Origin: Bacteroidales bacterium
GTDB lineage: Bacteria; Bacteroidota; Bacteroidia; Bacteroidales; Bacteroidaceae
Assembly: GCA_004556745.1 (NCBI GenBank)
Contig: SFFY01000036.1
Coordinates: 1-41,233 of the forward strand
Direction: 5' to 3'
DNA: 41,233 bases
A program made the position numbers and the translations under genes. Below are positions 15,368 through 22,746 of the stretch, piece after piece. The notes under the pieces are model-generated. The model made no database searches and had not been told where the DNA came from. It saw nothing but the letters and a program-made list of their open reading frames with translations. Numbering within the stretch: the first letter of the stretch is position 1; each line of letters begins with the position of its first letter.

Positions 15368-16105
15368 TCAAAAAATATCGAACTTCAAGCCTAATGCCAG
15401 CGAGAGCACGTCGCCCGGTTTTATGCGCTTGTTGGGGATCGACGAGATGATGTAAAGGTCGGTCGTGCCCAGTTCGTAGAACGCCGTGACCGCTTTGGCG
15501 CGGCGGCGGATACGGCTCGGGATATTGTAGCGCACGCGGCCGCCGAGCCAGATGCCGATACGTACGCGCGTGGAAAAGCCATAATAGTTTTTCGGATACT
15601 TGTCCGGCTGTTTGCGCCAGAAGTCCTCGCCCGATATCGTGTTGAAATAGATGCCTGTCTGCAATGGCTCGATTACCCAGCGGCTACTCACGGACAGGTG
15701 AAACGGCACATAGCGCTCCTTAACCGTGGCGGTGAGTTTGGCACACTCCGAGTTGTATTTCGGCACAAAGCCGAAGAGCACGTCTGTCTCCCAGGAATCG
15801 CGCTTGCCGTAGTGCCAGCCGAAACCCACGCTCGCCAGGCCGATGCTTCCGGCGTATTGGAAGGTAAACTGGTTGGGGATCAGTTTCGCCCATCGCTGAC
15901 GCCGTTTCTCGAGCGTGCGCTCATAGTATTCGCTCCCATAGTGCTTGCGCTTCGCCTTGATGGTCGCAGCCGTGTCGGGCGGCAGGCTGTCGGCGGGCAG
16001 CATGGAGACGGGAGGCACCGTGTCGGTAGAGAGGATTTCTGCGCCCGCCCCTTTTGCAGGCAGGACCGTAAGCAAGGCCACGAGGCTAATATTCCACCAC
16101 TTCAT
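15368..16105 (-). CDS. conserved Bacteroidetes protein, putative outer-membrane barrel
   Basis: This 245-residue protein has a signal peptide (~residues 1-22, ending GAGAE), a Pro/Asp/Ser-rich linker (~25-50), a charged segment KRKHYGSEYYERTLEKRRQRWAKL, then alternating beta-strands rich in aromatic residues, ending LSLALGLKFDIF with a C-terminal Phe typical of outer-membrane proteins. I do not recognise a named function. Its start overlaps the metallophosphoesterase gene by 20 bp, so the two are translationally coupled and probably act in the envelope together. Alternative: a periplasmic beta-rich protein. Confidence 0.65.
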   Translation of the reverse strand: MKWWNISLVALLTVLPAKGAGAEILSTDTVPPVSMLPADSLPPDTAATIKAKRKHYGSEYYERTLEKRRQRWAKLIPNQFTFQYAGSIGLASVGFGWHYGKRDSWETDVLFGFVPKYNSECAKLTATVKERYVPFHLSVSSRWVIEPLQTGIYFNTISGEDFWRKQPDKYPKNYYGFSTRVRIGIWLGGRVRYNIPSRIRRRAKAVTAFYELGTTDLYIISSIPNKRIKPGDVLSLALGLKFDIF

Positions 16106-16907
16106 AACTGTATCCTCCGTCTGCGTTAAGGGTAAATACTACATATTCTCTGAACTTCGCGCTGCCGCATTCGTAATAAAGCACGCCGTCGCCGTAGAGG
16201 TCGTTCACCTGAGTATGGTGGCCGTGGCCGCACATGCAGAAGGCGAGGCCGGGAAACTGCGTGATTTTTTCCTCGAACAGTTCCGACACATTATTATTAA
16301 ACTGTTCCGAGGTGGGTTGTGCGTGCATCGCCACGATGGTGCGGCGCACCGTGGAGGGCAGCGCGGCGAGATCGTTTTTTATAAAGTTGAAATCGGGCAC
16401 CGCCACCGAGTAGTCGTACTCGAAGGCGTTGGTGTTGAGGCAGAGAAAGTGCGTGTCGCCGGCGTTGAACGAGAAGTCCGGCACGCCGAACATCTTGCGG
16501 AACACGTCCGCGCCCGTGCCGAGGCAGTCGTGGTTTCCGAGCAGGCATACGTACGGCACGCGCAGGCGTTCCAACTCGTCGCGCATCCATTCAAACTCGT
16601 TCGTCACGCCGAAGTCCGTGAGGTCGCCGCAGTGCACCACGAAATCCACGTCGCCCCGCGCGTTGATGGCATCAACGCAGGCATGCGTCTCGTCGTACCA
16701 CCGTTGCGTGTCGCTGATAAGCACGAAGCGCAGGCTCGTGCGCCCGGCAAGATTTGCCTCTATACGCGCCAAGTTGCGTGCATTGATGTCTGTCGCGCCG
16801 TCAAGACGCGTGTCGTAGGGGTGATAATCTATGACACTGCACCGCGTGAGCAGCAGCGCGATGCCGATTGCCGTCCCCGTCATAATAAGCCTTCTGATTG
16901 TCTTCAT
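16086..16907 (-). CDS. envelope-anchored metallophosphoesterase
   Basis: This 273-residue calcineurin-like phosphoesterase has, in order, the metal-binding motifs ISDTQRW (~66), GDLTD (~95), GNHDC (~125), HAQ (~200) and GHGHH (~233). The N-terminus MKTIRRLIMTGTAIGIALLLTRCS has a hydrophobic core ending in Cys; Arg at -1 is unusual for a lipobox, so anchoring could be by lipid or by an uncleaved helix. SVIDYHPYDTRL after it recalls a Bacteroidetes-specific subgroup. The ATG at 16907 is preferred; the frame continues 60 bp upstream without coding character. The substrate, a phosphoester outside the cytoplasm, is unknown. Confidence 0.85.
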   Translation of the reverse strand: MKTIRRLIMTGTAIGIALLLTRCSVIDYHPYDTRLDGATDINARNLARIEANLAGRTSLRFVLISDTQRWYDETHACVDAINARGDVDFVVHCGDLTDFGVTNEFEWMRDELERLRVPYVCLLGNHDCLGTGADVFRKMFGVPDFSFNAGDTHFLCLNTNAFEYDYSVAVPDFNFIKNDLAALPSTVRRTIVAMHAQPTSEQFNNNVSELFEEKITQFPGLAFCMCGHGHHTQVNDLYGDGVLYYECGSAKFREYVVFTLNADGGYSYEVVEY

Positions 16908-16964
16908 TTTGAGCGTGGGCGCGTGTGTGCGCCCGGTGAAAGGTTGGGTGTTACATTTTTGTTG

Positions 16965-16972
16965 CAAAATTA
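16965..16972 (-). promoter_or_regulatory. -7 box of the metallophosphoesterase promoter
   Basis: The minus-strand sequence TAATTTTG (complement of 16965-16972) matches TAnnTTTG exactly, ~58 bp before the ATG at 16907. No clear TTTG -33 box was seen. Confidence 0.45.
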
Positions 16973-17194
16973 GACATAGGAGAATTATAGCGAAGAATGC
17001 TTTTCACGCATAAAGTCGCCATTTTGGCGCAAGGGTCACGGCAACCTGTAATCGTCCCTGCCGTGCCTGTTTTCATTATCTGCTGTGTGCGTTGCGATTA
17101 TCTGCCTTGACCGTAGCGAGTTCCTGCCGTGTGCGTAGCGAGTTTCCCCGAGATATTTTTCCCGCTCTGCGCAGACAATTTTTATTTTCTTGCC

Positions 17195-17325
17195 GATATT
17201 TTTTCCTATCCTATAAGAAAGTTTTTGTTACAAAGTTTGTAACATGTATTACAAACTTTGTAACATGTGTTAGAAACTTTGTAACAAGCGTTACAAACTT
17301 TGTAGCGCAGATAGGAAAAAATATC
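17195..17325. repeat. four-unit 21-bp array inside 16-bp inverted repeats
   Basis: Four units with an exact 21-bp period start at 17228, 17249, 17270 and 17291. The core TTACAAACTTTGTAAC is nearly palindromic (first unit TTACAAAGTTTGTAAC). The array is bracketed by perfect 16-bp inverted repeats, GATATTTTTTCCTATC (17195-17210) and GATAGGAAAAAATATC (17310-17325). The rest of the 1.1-kb gap 16908-17988 is AT-rich, with a G9 run at 17527-17535, a promoter-like TAAATTTG near 17605 with no gene after it, and no convincing coding sequence. Confidence 0.85.
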
Positions 17326-17886
17326 TTGCTGAAACGAAAAAATATCAAGGAGAAAGGAAAAAATAGTTCCGAGATGGTGCCGGCTGTCCGCTTCTTCCGA
17401 AAAAAATTCTCTCTTTGGCGCGCCAACCTTCTCCCTTTTGCTGCCTTTTTATTCCTTGCTCGCAGCCATTTCAAACGAAATATTTGCCAATTTAATGCTT
17501 ATAATGAAAACTCCACTTTGCAAAACGGGGGGGGGTAAAATTTAAAAATACATAACGACAAAAAGAAAGTAAATTATATTAAATTATAATTTGGCGTAAA
17601 TGAATTAAATTTGCACCGCAGAGGCAGAAAAGAAACCGATTTTTTTTGTTCAGACACCGGGCAAAGGTAGGAGTTGTTCCTTAGTCCGCCAACTCGCTGA
17701 ATTATCAAGGTCGCGTTTTTGTATGCCATACGCGCAACATTATCAATATAGAAGCTAATAGTTAATTTTATAGTAATGATTTTGGGAAAGAGGGTTCGCG
17801 AGAATACTCTTTCCTTTTTTATAAGCCCATAAATTGCATACAATTTCCTTTGCACGGATTTCCGTACACGATGCGCGGGACGAGCG

Positions 17887-17913
17887 GCGCCGCACAGCAC
17901 GCCCCTCGCTTTT
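17887..17913 (+). repeat. 27-bp direct repeat upstream of the Rpn gene
   Basis: A 27-base sequence starting GCGCCGCACAGCACGCCCCT is repeated exactly at 18842-18868, so the two copies bracket the Rpn-type gene. The downstream copy is the right half of a terminator; here the left arm of that hairpin is degraded. Confidence 0.75.
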
Positions 17914-17937
17914 ATATCTTTTCACGCGTGAAAAAGG

Positions 17938-17966
17938 TTTGTTATCCGCTTTTTTTCGTAAGTTTG
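17938..17966 (+). promoter_or_regulatory. promoter of the Rpn-type gene
   Basis: A TTTG -33 box (17938-17941) and a perfect -7 box TAAGTTTG (17959-17966) are 17 bp apart, slightly shorter than usual. The start codon follows 22 bp after the -7 box, so the leader is very short. Confidence 0.6.
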
Positions 17967-17988
17967 CAGAATTAAAAGCAATAATATA

Positions 17989-18813
17989 ATGGGCAAATAC
18001 ATTAACCCGTTTACTGATATAGGTTTCAAGCGTATCTTCGGCCAGGAGTTGTCCCGCCCTCTCTTGCTGGATTTCCTGAACAACCTGCTTAAAGGCGAGC
18101 GCGTCATCGAGGAGATAACGTTCCTCGACAAAGAGCAGCCCGCAGAGTTCGAGCACGGCCGTTCGCTGATCTACGACATCTTCTGCAAGACCGACAGCGG
18201 CGAGCACATCATCGTGGAGATGCAGAACCGCGAGCAACCTTATTTTAAGAAGCGTAGCATCTATTATACGGCGGAAGCCATAGCGCGTCAGGGCGAGCGG
18301 GGCGTGGACTGGCGTTACAGCATCAGCGCCGTGTATTTCGTGGGTTTCCTGAACTTCCGTCTGGACGACATCGGCGAGAAGTTCCGCACGGATGTTGCTC
18401 TGATGGACATGGAGGAGCGCAAGCTGTTCTCCGGGGACATGAGAATGATATTTCTCCAGCTGCCCTACTTTAAGAAGGAGGCGGAGGAATGTTTAGATAA
18501 TTTTGAACGTTGGATTTATGTATTGAAGCATATGGAAGCACTCAACAGACTGCCTTGGACTGCCAAAGACCCGATATTCGAGCGTTTGGCCCAAATATCC
18601 GAGATAAGCGCGCTCACCCGCGACGAGCGCATCAAGTACGATGCCGCGATACGCTACTATCGCGACAATGCGCATGCTTTGGAAGACGCGGAAGAGGTGG
18701 GCAGGAAGAAAGGTTTCATCGAGACAGCCAAGAAACTGAAAGCAATGGGCATGAGTACTTCGGACATACACATCGTTACAGGCCTGTTGCCTGAAGATAT
18801 TGATAAACTATAA
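17989..18813 (+). CDS. Rpn-family PD-(D/E)XK nuclease (recombination-promoting nuclease/putative transposase)
   Basis: This 274-residue protein starts MGKYINPFTDIGFKRIFG, the signature opening of the family. The catalytic core lies at residues ~55-90: YDIFCKTDSGEHIIVEMQ gives the D...ExQ nuclease motif, followed by FKKRSIYYTA. The C-terminal part (~200-274) is helical and charged, with a final helix AKKLKAMGMSTSDIHIVTGLLPEDI that resembles the small recognition helix often present. Relatives are DNA endonucleases that stimulate RecA-independent recombination, or transposase-like remnants. It is a single gene with its own promoter and terminator, flanked by 27-bp direct repeats. Confidence 0.88.
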   Translation: MGKYINPFTDIGFKRIFGQELSRPLLLDFLNNLLKGERVIEEITFLDKEQPAEFEHGRSLIYDIFCKTDSGEHIIVEMQNREQPYFKKRSIYYTAEAIARQGERGVDWRYSISAVYFVGFLNFRLDDIGEKFRTDVALMDMEERKLFSGDMRMIFLQLPYFKKEAEECLDNFERWIYVLKHMEALNRLPWTAKDPIFERLAQISEISALTRDERIKYDAAIRYYRDNAHALEDAEEVGRKKGFIETAKKLKAMGMSTSDIHIVTGLLPEDIDKL

Positions 18814-18832
18814 TTGCCACAGCAAAGCACCA

Positions 18833-18870
18833 GCGAGGGACGCGCCGCACAGCACGCCCCTCGCTTTTTT
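18833..18870 (+). terminator. terminator of the Rpn-type gene
   Basis: GCGAGGG (18833-18839) pairs with CCCTCGC (18858-18864), followed by six Ts. It lies 19 bp past the stop. Its right half (18842-18868) is the second copy of the 27-bp direct repeat also present at 17887-17913. Confidence 0.8.
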
Positions 18871-18979
18871 GTGGCATTTTCTGCGATTTCGCAGTGATTT
18901 GCGGCTTTCTGCGCAGATAATTCAACTTTTCTTGCCAACTTTGTACCTTAAAAGCAAACTCAAACACATTATTCGCAAT

Positions 18980-21109
18980 ATGAAAAAGACTTTTATCGCG
19001 CTCTCGATGCTTCTGTGCGCCATTGCGGCGCGTGCCGACGAGGGCATGTGGTTCTTGAAACTGATGCAGCAACAGCATCTCGTGGATTCCCTTAAAAAAG
19101 CCGGGCTGATGCTGCCGCCCGAAGCCCTTTACAGCGAAACGTCGCCCTCGCTGCGCGACTGCATCGGCGTGTTCGGCGGCGGGTGCACGGGCGAAGTGGT
19201 GTCGCCCGAGGGCCTGGTATTCACAAACCACCACTGCGGGTTCAGTTACGTGCACGACATGAGCACCAAGGAGCACAACTACACTAAGGACGGCTTCTTC
19301 GCACACAGCCGCGCCGAGGAACTCTCCGCGCCCAACCTCTCCTTTACCTTCGTGCTGAAGATCGAGGACGTGACCGACGAGGTGCTTGCCCTTGCCAAGG
19401 AGCAGGGCGTAAGTGCCGCCAAGATGCAGAGCCAAAGTTTTCTCGAACCCTTGGCAGAGCAGCGGAAAGACATCAAGGAGTTTGAGGGACGCAAGGGCGT
19501 AAGCGCAGAAATTATCCCCTTCTTCGACGCCAACCGCTTCTACATGTTTTGGACACAGAAGTACACAGACGTGCGCCTCGTGGTATCGCCTCCGCAGAAC
19601 ATCGGACAGTTTGGCGGCAATTCGGACAACTGGATGTGGCCGCGCCACAACGCCGACTTCGCCGTGTTCCGCATCTATGCCGACAAGGACGGGCAGCCCG
19701 CCGATTATAGCACGGACAACCGCCCCCTAAGCACGCCCAAATATCTGCCGATTTCCCTCGCCGGACCGCAGAAGGGCGACTACACCATGATTATGGGCTT
19801 CCCCGGAAGCACGAGCCGCTATCTCACGGCCTCGCAGGTAGCACTGCGCACGGGCTCTTTCAACGCCCCGATTGTAGCAGCCGGCTATCCCTTGCTCGAT
19901 TTCTACAAGAAACTCATGGACCAAAGCGACGAGTTGCGCCTCAGATACGAGGACACGTATTTCTCTTGGGCAAATTCCATCAAGAACTTCGACGGCATGA
20001 ACCAAGCCGTGGAGCGCGAGGGACTGATTGCAGAGAAAAAGGCGGAGGAAGCCCGTTTCCGCGCCTTTGCAGCCAAGAGCGGCAAACCCGAATACGCCAA
20101 TATCATCGAACGCATCGACTCTATGTGCGCCGCAGCCAAGGATAGCCTCTACGACGGCATGCTTTTCGTTATCACCCTCGGCGAGCAGGAACTCAATGTC
20201 CCGATTTCGCTGGTGAAGGAGTTTGAACGCGCCGTGAAAGAGCGTCAGAAGGACAAGATGGGCGAAATAAAGGAAAAACTCCTCGCGGCGGCGAAAGAAA
20301 TAGACCGCACGGGGCTTGAGCACGACCGCGCAAAGATGAAACTCCTTATCCCGCTCTTCCTGAAATACAAGAAGCTCGCGGCGCAGCCCTCCGTGCTTGA
20401 CGGGGTGACGGACGTGGATGCTTACGTGGACAACCTTTATGACAACTCTCTGTTCCTGTCGGAGAAAAAACTCGCTGCCGTGCTCGACAAGAAAAACGCA
20501 AAGGCACTGATGAACGATCCGCTCGTAAAGCAAATCCAGTCGTACTTAGACTATGCGATACAGACAAGATCCAAGTTTATGTCGGGCTACCGTGAGGTTA
20601 ATGCAGAACTTAGCCGCACCTATGTGCGCGGCCTTTGCGAAATGTACGATTGGAGCAAGGCACCCGATGCCAACTTCACGATGCGCATGACCTACGGACA
20701 CGTCACAGACCTCAAGCCGCGCGACGGCGTGCTCTACGACTGGAAGACGAACCTCGACGGCATGTTTGAGAAAGAGAGCAAGACGGAGAGCGACTACTTC
20801 GTGAACGACCGCCTGCGCCAACTATGGCTCGACAAAGACTTCGGGCGATATGGCGTGGACGGCAAGCTGCCCACCTGCTTCCTTTCCAACAACGACATCA
20901 CGGGCGGCAACTCCGGTTCCGCCGTGCTCAACGCCAAAGGCGAACTCATCGGCCTTGCCTTCGACGGCAACATCGAATCGCTTTCGGGCGACCTGAAATT
21001 CAACCCCACGCTCCAGCGTTGCATCAACGTGGACGTGCGCTACGTGCTCTTTGTGCTCGATAAGTTCGGCGGCAGCACGTATCTGTTCGACGAATTGGAA
21101 ATCAGATAA
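18980..21109 (+). CDS. dpp7: S46-family serine dipeptidyl-peptidase, DPP7 type
   Basis: This 709-residue periplasmic enzyme removes dipeptides from peptide N-termini, feeding amino-acid catabolism. It has a signal peptide (~1-18, ending ARADE) and the S46 catalytic triad: His in TNHHCG (84/85), Asp in NADFAVFRIYAD (226) and Ser in GGNSGSAV (645). Residue 663 in LAFDGN is Gly. By alignment offset it is the position that is Arg in DPP11 (Asp/Glu at P1) and Gly in DPP7 (hydrophobic P1), so a DPP7-type preference is inferred. The ATG at 18980 begins the signal peptide; the frame is open ~180 bp further upstream. It is probably transcribed alone. Confidence 0.92.
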   Translation: MKKTFIALSMLLCAIAARADEGMWFLKLMQQQHLVDSLKKAGLMLPPEALYSETSPSLRDCIGVFGGGCTGEVVSPEGLVFTNHHCGFSYVHDMSTKEHNYTKDGFFAHSRAEELSAPNLSFTFVLKIEDVTDEVLALAKEQGVSAAKMQSQSFLEPLAEQRKDIKEFEGRKGVSAEIIPFFDANRFYMFWTQKYTDVRLVVSPPQNIGQFGGNSDNWMWPRHNADFAVFRIYADKDGQPADYSTDNRPLSTPKYLPISLAGPQKGDYTMIMGFPGSTSRYLTASQVALRTGSFNAPIVAAGYPLLDFYKKLMDQSDELRLRYEDTYFSWANSIKNFDGMNQAVEREGLIAEKKAEEARFRAFAAKSGKPEYANIIERIDSMCAAAKDSLYDGMLFVITLGEQELNVPISLVKEFERAVKERQKDKMGEIKEKLLAAAKEIDRTGLEHDRAKMKLLIPLFLKYKKLAAQPSVLDGVTDVDAYVDNLYDNSLFLSEKKLAAVLDKKNAKALMNDPLVKQIQSYLDYAIQTRSKFMSGYREVNAELSRTYVRGLCEMYDWSKAPDANFTMRMTYGHVTDLKPRDGVLYDWKTNLDGMFEKESKTESDYFVNDRLRQLWLDKDFGRYGVDGKLPTCFLSNNDITGGNSGSAVLNAKGELIGLAFDGNIESLSGDLKFNPTLQRCINVDVRYVLFVLDKFGGSTYLFDELEIR

Positions 21110-21119
21110 TATTTAAAGA

Positions 21120-21241
21120 GTAAACAAGTAAACGAGTAGACGAGTAGACAAGACAAATTACTCATATAAATTATATGGAAGAACATATCTGTCTCGTTTA
21201 CTTGTTTACTGGTCTACTCGTTTACTAAATATCTCGTCAAC
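21120..21241. repeat. octamer array with facing arms
   Basis: The left arm holds four 8-bp units (GTAAACAA, GTAAACGA, GTAGACGA, GTAGACAA; 21120-21151). The right arm holds TCGTTTAC, TTGTTTAC, TGGTCTAC, TCGTTTAC (21194-21225) plus a stray TCGTCAAC (21234-21241). The arms are inverted relative to each other around an AT-rich centre and could form a ~35-bp imperfect stem. Confidence 0.8.
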
Positions 21242-21255
21242 TAATAATCCCTACA

Positions 21256-22356
21256 ATGCACCTATATCCCAAACTCATCACCGACGCGCTCGCCACCGTG
21301 CGCTATCCCGGTACGGGCAAGAACCTCGTGGAGGCAGGCATGGTGGAAGACGACCTGCGCATCGACGGCATGAACGTGAGCTTCTCGCTCATCTTTGAAA
21401 AGTCAACCGACCCCTTCCTCAAATCCGTGGTTAAGGCGGCCGAGAAGGCATTGCTCACTTACGCCTCGCCCGACATCAAGGCAGACATTCGCGTGAAAAC
21501 CATTCAGGCCGACCGCCCCGAACCAGGCAAGATGCTGCCCGGCGTGAAGAACGTGATAGCCGTCAGTTCGGGCAAGGGCGGCGTGGGCAAGAGCACCGTG
21601 GCAGCCAATCTCGCCGTGGCACTCGCAGCGCAGGGCTACAAAGTGGGTTTGCTCGATGCCGATATTTTCGGCCCGTCGGTGCCCAAAATGTTCCACCTCG
21701 AAGCAGAGCAGATTTTCGCAGAGATGCGCGAGGGCAGGCAGATGCTTATCCCCGCGATGAAATACGGCGTGAAAATCCTTTCCATCGGCTTCTTCGTCAA
21801 TCCCGACACGGCGACCCTCTGGCGCGGCGGCATGGCGTCGAACGCCTTGAAGCAACTCGTGGCAGATGCCCTTTGGGAAGATTTGGACTACTTTATCCTC
21901 GACACGCCGCCGGGCACGAGCGACATTCACCTCACGCTGCTGCAAAACCTTGCCATCACGGGCGCGGTCATCGTGAGCACGCCGCAGAACGTGGCGTTGG
22001 CAGATGCAAGGAAAGGCATCGATATGTATCGCAACGAAAAGGTAAACGTGCCTATCCTCGGACTGGTGGAAAACATGGCGTGGTTCACGCCGGCGGAATT
22101 GCCCGACCATAAATACTACCTCTTCGGACGCGAGGGCGTGAAACGCCTTGCAGAAGAAATGCAAGTGCCCCTCTTGGGACAAATCCCCATCGTGCAGAGC
22201 ATTTGCGAAAGCGGCGATGAGGGCGAGCCTGTCGCCGTGAACGCCGAAACGATGACCGGGCAGGCGTTCCGCCAATTGGCGCAGGCCGTGGTGGAGGCTA
22301 CGGAGCGGCGCAACAGCGAACTGCCGCCTACGGGCATCGTTGAGATGAAGAAATAA
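21256..22356 (+). CDS. Mrp/NBP35 (ApbC) family iron-sulfur carrier ATPase
   Basis: This 366-residue P-loop protein transfers Fe-S clusters to target enzymes in the cytoplasm. An N-terminal MIP18/DUF59-like domain (~1-85) is followed by the deviant Walker A SGKGGVGKST (~105-114), DADIFGPSVPKM (~134), a Walker B region ILDTPPGTSDIHL (~215) and a C-terminal helix pair. The CxxC that bridges a cluster between subunits in E. coli Mrp is absent: after VENMAWF (~271) the sequence reads TPAELPDHKYYLFG with no Cys. From memory this substitution is usual in Bacteroidetes homologues. Octamer repeat arrays lie on both sides. Confidence 0.93.
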   Translation: MHLYPKLITDALATVRYPGTGKNLVEAGMVEDDLRIDGMNVSFSLIFEKSTDPFLKSVVKAAEKALLTYASPDIKADIRVKTIQADRPEPGKMLPGVKNVIAVSSGKGGVGKSTVAANLAVALAAQGYKVGLLDADIFGPSVPKMFHLEAEQIFAEMREGRQMLIPAMKYGVKILSIGFFVNPDTATLWRGGMASNALKQLVADALWEDLDYFILDTPPGTSDIHLTLLQNLAITGAVIVSTPQNVALADARKGIDMYRNEKVNVPILGLVENMAWFTPAELPDHKYYLFGREGVKRLAEEMQVPLLGQIPIVQSICESGDEGEPVAVNAETMTGQAFRQLAQAVVEATERRNSELPPTGIVEMKK

Positions 22357-22366
22357 TTTTACCGAC

Positions 22367-22422
22367 GCGTTTACCCGTCTATTCGTCTACTCGTTTACTT
22401 GTCTACTTGTTCACTCGTCTAC
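22367..22422. repeat. octamer array, seven contiguous units
   Basis: Seven 8-bp units run without interruption: GCGTTTAC, CCGTCTAT, TCGTCTAC, TCGTTTAC, TTGTCTAC, TTGTTCAC, TCGTCTAC. Consensus is T(C/T)GT(T/C)TAC. There is no facing arm. The array ends 7 bp before the next start codon, so it must be part of that gene's 5' leader. Confidence 0.85.
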
Positions 22423-22429
22423 TATCACC

Positions 22430-22714
22430 ATGAGCGAATTTCCCAAGAAAATATTGGCATTGGCCGCGTTGAGCCTTATCCCCTTGTTGCTTGCGCCCCT
22501 CTTCTTGTTCGGCGCACAGCCGTTCGGCGCGGCGGAGAGCAAGTTCGTCGCGTTCTTGCTCTATCTCGCCACGCAACTCCTGTGGGTTCTGCCCATAGCC
22601 TCATTCTTCGTAGGTCTCGACTTCTACCGCCGTGGCTTTGAGCGCATCGGCATTGCCGTGCTGCTGTGCGGCGCGGCCATCACGGCGGCGGGCTGCGTGC
22701 TGCTGGGTCTATAA
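22430..22714 (+). CDS. small membrane protein of unknown function
   Basis: This 94-residue protein has three hydrophobic segments (~8-28, 38-62 and 72-93) with a short FYRRGFERIG loop between the last two. I recognise no domain. It lies 73 bp after the Mrp gene and 32 bp before the Fic gene on the same strand, so it may be co-transcribed with either. The octamer array directly before the ATG occupies the place of a ribosome binding site. Confidence 0.65.
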   Translation: MSEFPKKILALAALSLIPLLLAPLFLFGAQPFGAAESKFVAFLLYLATQLLWVLPIASFFVGLDFYRRGFERIGIAVLLCGAAITAAGCVLLGL

Positions 22715-22746
22715 TTGGCATCTCTTCTTCCAAAATAGCCAAAACT

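Noticed and set aside
17228..17311. Possible miniature CRISPR array
   Set aside because: Units are contiguous with a 21-bp period and no unique spacers, and no cas gene is in the window.
17527..17535. Run of nine G as a phase-variation tract
   Set aside because: It is in an intergenic AT-rich region with no gene or promoter clearly dependent on its length.
17092..17538. 148-codon open frame in the 1.1-kb gap
   Set aside because: Its middle is a translation of the 21-bp array (repeated NFVT motifs) and the rest has no coding character.
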